64,000 nucleotides of DNA from Alphaproteobacteria bacterium (lineage in GTDB: Bacteria > Pseudomonadota > Alphaproteobacteria > UBA6615): positions 62,001 through 126,000 of the forward strand of contig JAJFJA010000047.1 in NCBI GenBank assembly GCA_021774445.1, read 5' to 3'. Positions 49,345-57,895 of this stretch are shown piece by piece. The position numbers and the translations under genes were made by a program. The stretch's first letter is position 1. Every line of letters begins with the position of its first letter. The notes under the pieces were generated by a model. That model had not been told where the DNA came from. It ran no database searches and saw nothing but the letters and a program-made list of their open reading frames with translations.

Positions 49345-50423
49345 CCGCGCAAGCGGCCTCGGCGCTTCAAGACGAGGCGCCCAAACCTGCTGTGCATGCC
49401 GGCCTCGCGACCGCCGTGCGTGTCCTGATACCGATCGTCCTCGCCCTGCTGGTTGGGGCCGTTGTTATTTTCGCCCTGGGTAAGGATCCGCTGACCTACT
49501 ACGGCTATGTCATGCGTCGTGGCTTGTTGAGCCCGACCGGCGTGCAAGCCACGATAACCAGGATGGCACCGTTGCTGATGATATCGGCCGGTCTCATCGT
49601 GGCGTTCCGCGCCGGCATTTGGAATCTCGGCGTCGACGGTCAGTTCCTGCTCGCCGCGGTCGTTACGGCAGCCTTGGCACCGGCGTTGATCGACGTTGTT
49701 CCCGGCTGGCTCATGATCCTCATTTGCCTCGTCGTCGCCACCCTCGTCGGTGCCGCCTGGTCTGTGGTTCCGGCGTTTCTGAAGGCCCGCTACGGCGTCA
49801 ACGAAATCATCACGACCCTGATGATGACCTTCCTCGGTATCGGCCTGGCCAATGTCTTGGTCAAGATCCCCTTCAACGACCCCACGACCACCGTACCGCA
49901 GACCGCGACCCTGGCTGTCGAGGACCGTTTGCCGCGCTTGTTCGATACCACCATCCATAGCGGTGTTCTGATCGCCATCGCCGCGGTCCTGTTGGTCCAT
50001 CTGATGATGACCCGCACCGCCTTCGGGCTGAAGTTGCAGATCGTCGGCGCCAACCCCCGCGCCGCGGTCCATGCCGGCCTCAACGTTTCGCGCCTGACCT
50101 TTGCGACCTTCGCCCTCAGCGCCGGCTTGGTCGGTCTCGGTGGCGCCATCGAGGTGCTCGGCGTCTGGGGCACGGTCCGCGCCGACTGGAATCCCGCCTT
50201 CGGATTGCTGGTCGTGCCTTTGGTCTTCTTGGCCCGCTTCCACGGCGTCGCGGTGATTGGCTTTGTTCTATTCTTCGCCGTCCTGATGATCGGCGGCGAG
50301 AGCGCGTCCCGCCGGCTCGGCGTGCCCACCGACTTCGTGCTGCTGCTCGTCGGCTTGCTGATGGTTTTCCTGGCCCTGGTCGAATATCTCGATCATCGCC
50401 GCCGCCAAGCGACGCAGGCTTAG
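49341..50423 (+). CDS. ABC transporter permease (BMP importer, first subunit)
   Basis: A 360-residue permease of the BPD_transp_2 family with about eight to ten hydrophobic segments, including VRVLIPIVLALLVGAVVIFA, and motifs FRAGIWNLGVDGQFLLAAVV and KARYGVNEIITTLMM. The frame is open upstream to 49233, but the ATG at 49341 overlaps the ATPase stop as ATGA and is chosen. The motifs match the nucleoside/BMP importer type. Confidence 0.91.
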   Translation: MTAQAASALQDEAPKPAVHAGLATAVRVLIPIVLALLVGAVVIFALGKDPLTYYGYVMRRGLLSPTGVQATITRMAPLLMISAGLIVAFRAGIWNLGVDGQFLLAAVVTAALAPALIDVVPGWLMILICLVVATLVGAAWSVVPAFLKARYGVNEIITTLMMTFLGIGLANVLVKIPFNDPTTTVPQTATLAVEDRLPRLFDTTIHSGVLIAIAAVLLVHLMMTRTAFGLKLQIVGANPRAAVHAGLNVSRLTFATFALSAGLVGLGGAIEVLGVWGTVRADWNPAFGLLVVPLVFLARFHGVAVIGFVLFFAVLMIGGESASRRLGVPTDFVLLLVGLLMVFLALVEYLDHRRRQATQA

Positions 50424-50425
50424 GC

Positions 50426-51361
50426 ATGGCCGGTTTGTTCACGATCGACTTCACCACCGCATTGTTGTTCGGCGCCGTCACTGCCGGCATCCCGCTGCTG
50501 CTCGCCGGTCTTGGGGAGCAGATTTCCGAGAAGGCGGGTGTCCTCAACATCGGCATCGAGGGCATGATGCTGTTCGGCGCCTATACCGGCTTCCTTGTCG
50601 CCTTCAAATCCGGTTCCATCTGGCTCGGTTTCCTTGGTGGCGCCGGGGGCGGCGCGGCGGTGGCGCTGCTCATGGCGATCTTCTGCGTCTGGCTCGGCAT
50701 GAACCAGATCGTCATCGGCATCGCTTTGACCTTGGGGGCCGAGGGGCTGACGGCGTTATTGCACCATTTCCAGTTCAGTCGCACCTACCCCCGGCTCGAT
50801 AGCATTGAGACGTTGCCGCTGCCGCTGATCAGTGAGATCCCGGTGCTCGGCCGCGCCTTGTTCGACCATCACCCGCTGGTCTATCTCGCCGTTCTGCTGG
50901 CCTTCTTCTTGGTTTGGTTATTCCGCCGCACCTATATCGGCCTCAACCTCCAGGCCGCCGGCGACAAGCCGGCCGCCCTCGACGCGGCCGGCGTCGACGT
51001 TTATGTGACCCGGACCTGCGCCGTCTTGGCGACCGGTGCGCTGGCCGGCATCGGCGGGGCTTATCTCGCCAATGTCGGCGCCGGCTTGTTTCTGCCTTTT
51101 ATGACCAACGGCGCCGGTTTTATCGGCATCGTCCTCGCCATGCTGGCGCGCGGCCAGCCGCTGTGGGTCCTGCTCGGCGCGACCCTGTTCGGGGTCAGCC
51201 TGGCCCTGACCACGGCCCTACAGGTCGCCGGGCTGAACATCCCGACCGACGTCGTGCAGATGCTACCCTTCGCCATGGTGATGGTAGTGTTGGTGCTTTT
51301 CGCCCGGCACAGCTATCTGCCGCCGGCACTCGGCTTACCCTATGTGCGCGGCGAGCGCTGA
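50426..51361 (+). CDS. ABC transporter permease (BMP importer, second subunit)
   Basis: A 311-residue permease of the same family, with GAVTAGIPLLLAGLGEQISE, then KAGVLNIGIEGMMLFGAYTG and FCVWLGMNQIVIGIALTLGA, and about eight hydrophobic segments. It begins 3 bp after the preceding permease and pairs with it. The lactonase gene follows 28 bp later with a strong AGGAGGAG ribosome site, so transport and lactone hydrolysis are likely co-expressed. Confidence 0.92.
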   Translation: MAGLFTIDFTTALLFGAVTAGIPLLLAGLGEQISEKAGVLNIGIEGMMLFGAYTGFLVAFKSGSIWLGFLGGAGGGAAVALLMAIFCVWLGMNQIVIGIALTLGAEGLTALLHHFQFSRTYPRLDSIETLPLPLISEIPVLGRALFDHHPLVYLAVLLAFFLVWLFRRTYIGLNLQAAGDKPAALDAAGVDVYVTRTCAVLATGALAGIGGAYLANVGAGLFLPFMTNGAGFIGIVLAMLARGQPLWVLLGATLFGVSLALTTALQVAGLNIPTDVVQMLPFAMVMVVLVLFARHSYLPPALGLPYVRGER

Positions 51362-52192
<831 letters not shown>

Positions 52193-52566
52193 TCCCGGCG
52201 TTCGCCGGGGCATCTGGGTCGCTTCGCTCGCGAAGACGGTATTCGTGCGTTCCTAGAGGTACTTGACCACGCGCGCTGTCATCGCGAGCGCGGCGCGGCG
52301 ATCCAGCCCGCGCAGCCATTGGCAAGGAGCTGATATTAGGCGTGATCGGGCAAACCGCACGCGACGAATTTACTCGGACAGGTTCTGACCCCGCCTCCAA
52401 CGAGGGAGGAACGACGGCCGGGTGAACACGGCTCCGTTACCTCTTTTCGACGACCCGCACGTTAGGGCGAGGTTTTAGGTTAACCTACGTTACGTACGTT
52501 CTGGCCAGATCCTAGGCACTTACCCGGGCGGAGACTTGGGATACTAATTTCGGAGGGAGAGCCGTC
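52193..52566. other. Intergenic region with hairpin and palindromes
   Basis: This 374-bp gap begins with CCCGGC-GTTC-GCCGGG (52194-52209), a short GC hairpin right after the lactonase stop that may end the operon; a second weak hairpin follows near 52220-52240. Nearer the Crp/Fnr gene there is AGGTTAACCT (52477-52486, perfect 10-bp palindrome) followed by TACGTTACGTACGTT, a self-complementary patch and possible operator. No gene is recognisable in it. Confidence 0.45.
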
Positions 52567-53292
52567 TTGGAATACAAATTTCGATTACGAAGATCTTTTC
52601 CGTTCTCCGCGACCGAGAAAGATACCGAGTGGGACGGGTTTACACCGTCCGAGGTCGAGCTTCTCGACCGAAAGACGATAAGGCGTAAGTACGCGCCAGG
52701 TGACTTCATTTTTCACCAAGACGACACCCCCTCCGGGATCTTCTGTATTGAGGGAGGTTATGTCTTGTTGTCTCGGATGGACGCCTCTGGGAACGAGACA
52801 ACGTTCGGAATCTTCGGCCCCAATGAGACCATCGGACACCGAAGCTTTTTCGCCTCAGATCTCCACGTTGCGACGGCACGGGCAATAACGCATTGTTTCT
52901 CTTATCTTATTCCGACGGACACGGTGCGCCAGCTTTTCGAATTGAATTTGGAGCTAGCGTGGTGGTTTCTGCGTACGGTTGCCAGCGACCGAGGGCCTCT
53001 TGATGGCCTTTTGTTGCGTGGCAGCAAGGTGTCCGCACGCGTTCGCTTCATTCACATGCTCCTCGTCCTCAGGGATCGTTTCGCACAGACTGATGCCAAT
53101 GGGCACCTTGTATTTGAATTGCCGCTTAGCCGTGTGGAGATTGCAAATATGTTGGGGGTAACCCCGGAGACCATCACCCGCACGCTACGAGAGCTTCAGG
53201 ATGAAAACCTTGCAATCATTCATGGCAGAACGGTGATCGTACCACGACCTGACCTGCTCGAGAGGGCGAGCGAGCCCAACGTTTCATTCTGA
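52567..53292 (+). CDS. Crp/Fnr-family transcriptional regulator
   Basis: A 241-residue regulator with a cyclic-nucleotide-binding-fold domain (RKYAPGDFIFHQDDTPSGIF, then GGYVLLSRMDASGNETTFGI) and a C-terminal winged helix (LPLSRVEIANMLGVTPETIT). The FNR cysteine set is absent; only two cysteines, FCIEG and HCFSY, are present. The classic cAMP-binding RS/T-S core is not clear either: the loop reads GPNETIGHRSFFAS. The start is a TTG at 52567 with a GGAGGGAG ribosome site. The adenylate cyclase gene follows 203 bp downstream, so a cAMP- or redox-linked role is likely. Confidence 0.86.
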   Translation: MEYKFRLRRSFPFSATEKDTEWDGFTPSEVELLDRKTIRRKYAPGDFIFHQDDTPSGIFCIEGGYVLLSRMDASGNETTFGIFGPNETIGHRSFFASDLHVATARAITHCFSYLIPTDTVRQLFELNLELAWWFLRTVASDRGPLDGLLLRGSKVSARVRFIHMLLVLRDRFAQTDANGHLVFELPLSRVEIANMLGVTPETITRTLRELQDENLAIIHGRTVIVPRPDLLERASEPNVSF

Positions 53293-53495
53293 ACGCCGGC
53301 GTCCGCCTCTTTGAACCGATATCGTCGACCACGACTAGGACAGACCGCGAAGTAGGCCGCCGAAAGGGATATGCCGCGGCCTGAACCGGCCATACGATCA
53401 TTCTATAGACACTTACGAATCATCGATCCTAGACTTCATCAGGCGGGTGGAAGAGTACGCAGCCGTCCCCAGTTGCGCTGTGTCATGGAGATCAG

Positions 53496-54878
53496 ATGGC
53501 CAAAGTTATCTCGCTGCCCGACGGCGTAGAATTCGAAATAACGAAAGAGGACACGCTTCTCGAGGCGGCCTTGCGTGCCAATTTGCCCCTGACGCACGCG
53601 TGCGGAGGACGGGCAAAATGCTCGACCTGTCGCGTCTGGGTACTCGATGGGCTCGATTCCTGCCTGGCACGAAATGATGCCGAGCAGGAGATGGCCGATC
53701 GGCTCGGCTTTGGCAAGGAGGTTCGTCTTGCGTGTCAGGTTCGCTCGAACGGCAATCTACGGATACGTCGACTGATCCTAGACGAAACCGATCTCGCGAT
53801 GAGTAGCCAGCTCGAACGGTCCTCGGCGACACGAGCGGGAGAGGTCCGGAACGTAACCATTTTTTTCAGCGACATTCAGGGTTTTACCTCGATATCCGAA
53901 TCGCTGTCGCCATACGACGTCATGTACCTGCTGAACCGCTATTTCGTTCAGGCCGGAGAGATTATCGAGCGCAACGGTGGCTATATCGACAAGTTTGTGG
54001 GTGACGGAATGATGGCGATATTCGGGGTTGATGGCCAAGAAGACGCGCCGATCCGGGCCGTAAACGCGGCGCTGCAGACGCTTGCTGCGGTCGATCGAAT
54101 GAAACCATTTGTTGCGGCGATGTACGAGGCGGAATTCGACATCCGCATCGGCCTGCACTATGGCGAGGCCGTATTGGGCTCCGTCGGATCACTTGGCCAT
54201 GAGCGCCTGACTGCAATTGGAGATGTCGTCAATGTCGCCAGCCGCGTCGAAGAGGCAAATAAGGAGGCTGGCACCCGGCTCCTGATATCGGAAGCCCTTC
54301 ACGGCATCGTCGAGGAAGATGTCGACGTACTCGACTTCGTAAGAATACGCCTTCGGGGAACAAGCGAGCGCATGACCCTATATGAAATCGGACAGCTAAA
54401 ACCCGAAGTCGATGCGAAATTGAACAGGACGGTGTCTCGCGAGACCGAGCATTATGCCGGCCGCGAGTGGCTGCGGGCATTTTTGCAGGATGAGCTTGCG
54501 GTCGGCGAGAACCGCATCCTCGATTTAGAAAAATGTGACGTCGTCGTACATCGGGCGCCACGCGGCTATGTCGCGTTCAACAACGCCTGCCCGCACTTGA
54601 GGCTTCCGATGTATGACCGCCTTCAACCGAGCCAAGAACACGCCGCTATACTGCCTCCGGCAAGTGTGGTTACGGATGACCTCGGCATTGTCTGCCGCTG
54701 GCATCAGTCCTGTTACGATCTTCACACCGGCGAAATTCGAGTGTGGTGCCCCACGCTCAACGAAGACGGTACGCCGCCTGGATTCGAGTTCGCCGGAGAT
54801 GTCTCCAAGAACCGCTCGCCGCTCGAGGTCTTTCCTTGCCGGCTGGCGGACGGCTATGTTTGGATTTCGGTTGAATGA
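53496..54878 (+). CDS. Adenylate cyclase with N-terminal [2Fe-2S] ferredoxin and C-terminal Rieske domains
   Basis: A 460-residue three-domain protein. Residues 1-95 are a [2Fe-2S] ferredoxin domain with C36-x5-C42-x2-C45 and C80. Residues about 115-300 are a class III cyclase: metal aspartates D126 (FFSDIQGF) and D170 (FVGDGMMA), adenine-side K166 and D243 (AIGDVVN), and transition-state N246 and R250. The K/D pair predicts cAMP rather than cGMP. Residues about 340-460 are Rieske-like, with C365-P-H367 and C400-x2-H403 (CRWHQSCYDLHTG). Two redox centres flanking the cyclase suggest control of cAMP by redox state or O2. Ferredoxin-cyclase fusions are known; the added Rieske domain is unusual. 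Confidence 0.88.
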   Translation: MAKVISLPDGVEFEITKEDTLLEAALRANLPLTHACGGRAKCSTCRVWVLDGLDSCLARNDAEQEMADRLGFGKEVRLACQVRSNGNLRIRRLILDETDLAMSSQLERSSATRAGEVRNVTIFFSDIQGFTSISESLSPYDVMYLLNRYFVQAGEIIERNGGYIDKFVGDGMMAIFGVDGQEDAPIRAVNAALQTLAAVDRMKPFVAAMYEAEFDIRIGLHYGEAVLGSVGSLGHERLTAIGDVVNVASRVEEANKEAGTRLLISEALHGIVEEDVDVLDFVRIRLRGTSERMTLYEIGQLKPEVDAKLNRTVSRETEHYAGREWLRAFLQDELAVGENRILDLEKCDVVVHRAPRGYVAFNNACPHLRLPMYDRLQPSQEHAAILPPASVVTDDLGIVCRWHQSCYDLHTGEIRVWCPTLNEDGTPPGFEFAGDVSKNRSPLEVFPCRLADGYVWISVE

Positions 54879-54930
54879 AGGATTTCTGGCGCTGCAGTAG
54901 TTGAATGAAGGATTTCTGGCGCTGCAGTAT
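54871..54930. repeat. 30-bp tandem duplication at the 3' end of the cyclase gene
   Basis: The unit TTGAATGAAGGATTTCTGGC plus GCTGCAGTAG occurs at 54871-54900 and again at 54901-54930, with 29 of 30 bases identical (last base G versus T). The first copy contains the cyclase stop codon at 54876-54878, so the second copy is non-coding. Its near-identity points to a recent slippage-type duplication. Confidence 0.85.
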
Positions 54931-54944
54931 ATGCAGACCAAGTT

Positions 54945-54968
54945 GACTTTGCAGGGCCCTGCAAAGTC
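54945..54968. terminator. 24-bp perfect palindrome between converging genes
   Basis: GACTTTGCAGGG followed by CCCTGCAAAGTC is a perfect palindrome with no spacer. It lies between the cyclase gene (plus) and the cupredoxin gene (minus), which converge. A bidirectional terminator is the simplest role, although no T-run follows. A protein-binding site is possible. Confidence 0.5.
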
Positions 54969-55027
54969 GCCCACCAGCGCCTGATAGGAGAAAGGGTTTG
55001 TCGAGCTGACCGCTCAGCGATATTCAA

Positions 55028-55384
55028 TCAAACGAGATCGAGTTTGGCGGTCATAGCCGGATGGAACCGGCAATAATAGCTCCCGCCCAGTCCCTCCGTG
55101 ACAACGATCTCTTTGCGCTCATTCGGCCCCAGTTCCCCGGCGTCCCAGCTGCCGTCGTCCGCGGTTGCCGTATGTGGGACGATATCCATGTTGATCCATG
55201 TCACGCGATCCCCGACGCCTACCGAGAGGGTTGCAGGCGAAAAAGCGAAATTGGCGATCTTGACGGTGTGACTGACCGGCGCCCCGGAGGACGCCGACGC
55301 AGCGTTGAGTTTGAGCGAGGCGGTGGTAGCCGCAACAGCGGCTACCAAGCTTGCAAGAAACCTGCGGCGATACATGCGAGTCAC
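55028..55384 (-). CDS. Type 1 copper protein (amicyanin/plastocyanin-like cupredoxin)
   Basis: A 118-residue exported cupredoxin. The N-terminus MTRMYRRRFLASLVAAVAAT has twin arginines in a Tat-like context. Copper ligands are H71 (VPHTAT), C105, H108 and M111 (YYCRFHPAM). It is an electron carrier in the periplasm or a copper-binding stress protein. It follows the DUF4142 gene with only 2 bp between them, so they form an operon. The short C-H loop (Cx2Hx2M) is like amicyanin. Confidence 0.88.
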   Translation of the reverse strand: MTRMYRRRFLASLVAAVAATTASLKLNAASASSGAPVSHTVKIANFAFSPATLSVGVGDRVTWINMDIVPHTATADDGSWDAGELGPNERKEIVVTEGLGGSYYCRFHPAMTAKLDLV

Positions 55385-55386
55385 CT

Positions 55387-55917
55387 CTAATTCAGGCTGT
55401 TGACCACCGCCTGAGCGTGGTTCTCATGGGCCATGAAGATTTCCAGACCAGCGCCGAACAGGTCCTTCACCTCACCGTTGTCGATGTTTGGAATGAAGGT
55501 ATTCTCAACCAGATCGTTGACGGCTTGATGATAAGCCAGTTCGTTCTCGGCATAGCGCTTGTCGAAATCTGCACCGCGCAGCGCACTCATTTCATTGACC
55601 AGCTCAATCGAATTGGCAATCAATTGCTGACTGAGGAAGTTGTCTTGCGGCTGTGCACCCAGCTTTTCGAGCAGCGCAAGCGCCTGCCCATTGACCGCGT
55701 TGTGGTCGCGGATCATCGTTGCCGCGAACTCGCGAACCTCCGAGCTTTCGGAGAGTGCCAATGCGAGATGCGCATAGCGGATATCGATATTATCCGCGGT
55801 ATAGGCGACATGGGCGATTTCCAGGTCGTTGAGGTCGGCCGGCGATTCCGCGTGCGCGCTTCCAAATACGGCGAAAACGGCAATACCGGCGGTTGCGACA
55901 AAGGTGTGTATTTTCAT
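55387..55917 (-). CDS. DUF4142-family exported protein (ferritin-like helical fold)
   Basis: A 176-residue protein with signal peptide MKIHTFVATAGIAVFAVFGS, cleaved near HAE. The mature part is helical: LNDLEIAHVAYTADNIDI, EVREFAATMIRDHNAVNGQA, and a last helix with FMAHENHAQAV. DUF4142 proteins are predicted four-helix bundles, often near copper, redox or stress genes. The histidines and acidic residues (RDHNAV, AYHQAV, HENHAQ) could bind metal, though no complete site can be named. It is the first gene of a two-gene operon with the cupredoxin. Confidence 0.82.
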   Translation of the reverse strand: MKIHTFVATAGIAVFAVFGSAHAESPADLNDLEIAHVAYTADNIDIRYAHLALALSESSEVREFAATMIRDHNAVNGQALALLEKLGAQPQDNFLSQQLIANSIELVNEMSALRGADFDKRYAENELAYHQAVNDLVENTFIPNIDNGEVKDLFGAGLEIFMAHENHAQAVVNSLN

Positions 55918-56124
55918 CGGTGAGCATCCTTGCTTCGCTGAGATTACGCATGAGACCAGCAGTAAATCCCGGTTTCAGCCACATGCAGGTCAGCATGATA
56001 TTGGCGCGAATGCAGGATGATGAATGACGGATCGTCCAAAAGAATTGACCAATCGTTCAGAAGTGTTCAAAAGTATCCCTAATTCTGGTATTGCGGGCTG
56101 GCATCGGCAGAACAGCGGCGAATA

Positions 56125-57069
56125 GTGGACCTCCTAAGCGACGTTTTGAGTCTGATGAAGCTTTCCGGAACGCTCTATTTCCGTACGTCCTTTACCTCCC
56201 CATGGGGTTTGGAAGTACCGGAATTCGAGAACGTCTCCAGATTCCACTATGTCCATCGTGGACGATGTTTCGCCCATGTCGAGGGTCAGGCGGAAGCGGT
56301 TCTGCTCAGCCGTGGCGACCTGATCATCATTACCCGTGGCGCTCGACACACGTTGTCGGATCCGTCGGACGTGGCGGCAAAGAGCGTCGACCAGGTCGTC
56401 GAAGAGTCGGGGTTTACCGGCCAGGGCGCGTTGGTTTTCGGTGATGTCGGCGCAGGACACGAAACTCAGCTCATATGCGGACATTTCGCCTTTGACCGAG
56501 GGGCGAGCCACGTGCTTTTCGATTCGCTTCCGCGATACATCCATATCAAGGATTATGGCGAGGTCTCACCCAGTTGGCTGGACGATACGCTCAAGGTGAT
56601 CGGTGCAGAGGTCGGCCGCAATCAGCTCGGGAGTGATCTGATCGCCCTCAAACTGTCAGAGATCATATTTACCCAGGCGATCCGCCACCACGTTGCGCAC
56701 GAAGGTCAGAACCGGCCCGGGTTTGCCGGGTTTGCCGATAAGCATATTCTCCTGGCGCTGGAAGCGATGCATCAGGAACCGGCGAAAACTTGGACGCTGC
56801 AAAGCCTTGCCAAGGTAGCCGGAATGTCACGGACCGCGTTTTCGAACAAGTTCAGTAGCCTAGTCACCCACACCCCGCTGAACTACTTGACCTCATGGCG
56901 GATGCAACTCGCCCGACAGCTACTGGCCGATACCGATATCCCCATTATCGAAGTGGCCACGCGTAGCGGCTACCAATCCGAAGCGTCGTTTGGCCGAGTC
57001 TTCAAGCGTCATTTCGACATGCCGCCGGCGGGGTACCGGCGCAGCCGAGCGCTTCGCGAGGCGGTCTAG
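56125..57069 (+). CDS. AraC-family transcriptional regulator, cupin_6 type
   Basis: A 314-residue regulator. The N-terminal cupin_6 domain has FRTSFTSPWGLEVPEFE, HYVHRGRCFAHVEG, and LLSRGDLIIITRGARHTLSD. The C-terminal AraC DNA-binding domain has two helix-turn-helix units, TLQSLAKVAGMSRTAFSNKF and IIEVATRSGYQSEASFGRVF. The start is a GTG at 56125. This subtype commonly regulates neighbouring SDR-type enzymes or detoxification genes. Here it converges on the pyridoxal dehydrogenase-like gene, but a link is not established. Confidence 0.9.
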   Translation: MDLLSDVLSLMKLSGTLYFRTSFTSPWGLEVPEFENVSRFHYVHRGRCFAHVEGQAEAVLLSRGDLIIITRGARHTLSDPSDVAAKSVDQVVEESGFTGQGALVFGDVGAGHETQLICGHFAFDRGASHVLFDSLPRYIHIKDYGEVSPSWLDDTLKVIGAEVGRNQLGSDLIALKLSEIIFTQAIRHHVAHEGQNRPGFAGFADKHILLALEAMHQEPAKTWTLQSLAKVAGMSRTAFSNKFSSLVTHTPLNYLTSWRMQLARQLLADTDIPIIEVATRSGYQSEASFGRVFKRHFDMPPAGYRRSRALREAV

Positions 57070-57076
57070 CGAACCT

Positions 57077-57109
57077 CCCGTCGCGGTTCGCCCGCGCCCG
57101 TGCGACGGG
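57077..57109. terminator. Hairpin between converging araC-type and SDR genes
   Basis: CCCGTCGC (57077-57084) and GCGACGGG (57102-57109) are perfect 8-bp arms around 17 bp. They sit in the 51-bp gap between two converging stops. A GC-rich bidirectional terminator is likely, though no T-run is present. Confidence 0.5.
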
Positions 57110-57120
57110 TGACCGCGTCG

Positions 57121-57861
57121 CTACCAGCGGATCATGCCGCCATCGACCGCCAATGTTTGCCCGGTCACCCAGTGGGCTTCCTCCGACGCCAGGAACGCCA
57201 CCGCCGGTGCGATATCCGCCGGCGTGCCATAGCCTTTGATCGCCTGCAGCATTTCCACGAACTCGAAGGCGTCTTTGTGCGGCGTCTGCTGCACGCCTTC
57301 GGTGTCGGTCAAGCCCGGCGCGATGGCGTTGACGGTGATCTTGTCGCCGCCAAGCTCCGTGGCGAGCGCGCGCGTAAACCCGAACACCCCGCCTTTCGAG
57401 GCGACGTAATGCGCCATGTTCGGCGTGCCGGCGAACAGCGCGTTCGAGCAGATATTGACGATCCGCCCATATTTCGCTTTCCGCATGATATCGGACGAGG
57501 CTCGGCACATCAGATAGAGCCCGTCTAGGTTGACCCGCATGATCCGCCGCCATTCCTCGAAGGTCAGCTCGTCCCACGGCACGAACGGCACCAAGGCGGC
57601 CGCGTTGACCAGCGAATCGATCCGCCCGGCCCGGCTCATCACCGCGTCGTGCAAGGCCGCCACCGAGTCTGGATCGCCGATATCGCAAGCCACGCCGATG
57701 GCGCCACCACCGATTGCCTCCGCCGCCGCGTTGGCGCCGTCGCCATTGATGTCTGCGACTACGACAGTCGCCGCCTCTTCGCCCAGCCGCTCGGCGATCG
57801 CTCTACCGATCCCTTGTGCCGCTCCGCTGACGATCGCCACCCGACCTTCATAACGCTTCAT
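57121..57861 (-). CDS. Short-chain dehydrogenase, pyridoxal 4-dehydrogenase-like
   Basis: A 246-residue SDR with the cofactor motif VSGAAQGIG (11-19), D37 (VADING) favouring NAD, NAAALVPF in place of NAG, and the catalytic Y152-x3-K156 (HYVASKGG). The frame is open to 58008, but ATG 57861 (or GTG 57867) matches the family start. FAGTPNMAHYVASKGGVFGF and FEFVEMLQAIKGYGTPADIA resemble pyridoxal 4-dehydrogenase of Mesorhizobium loti, which oxidises pyridoxal to 4-pyridoxolactone. It lies directly after the transaminase gene on the same strand, which would supply pyridoxal. Confidence 0.86.
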   Translation of the reverse strand: MKRYEGRVAIVSGAAQGIGRAIAERLGEEAATVVVADINGDGANAAAEAIGGGAIGVACDIGDPDSVAALHDAVMSRAGRIDSLVNAAALVPFVPWDELTFEEWRRIMRVNLDGLYLMCRASSDIMRKAKYGRIVNICSNALFAGTPNMAHYVASKGGVFGFTRALATELGGDKITVNAIAPGLTDTEGVQQTPHKDAFEFVEMLQAIKGYGTPADIAPAVAFLASEEAHWVTGQTLAVDGGMIRW

Positions 57862-57895
57862 TGTCACAATTCGCTCTCCATGCTGTCTGAGGCCG

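Noticed and set aside
49305..50243. 312-codon minus-strand frame opposite the BMP-importer permease
   Set aside because: Very low-complexity Asp/Gly/Gln-rich translation typical of a permease read backwards.
52194..52240. Short GC hairpins after the lactonase gene as a structural RNA or REP array
   Set aside because: Only single short stems; no repeated unit and no covariation evidence available, so only a terminator-like role is noted.
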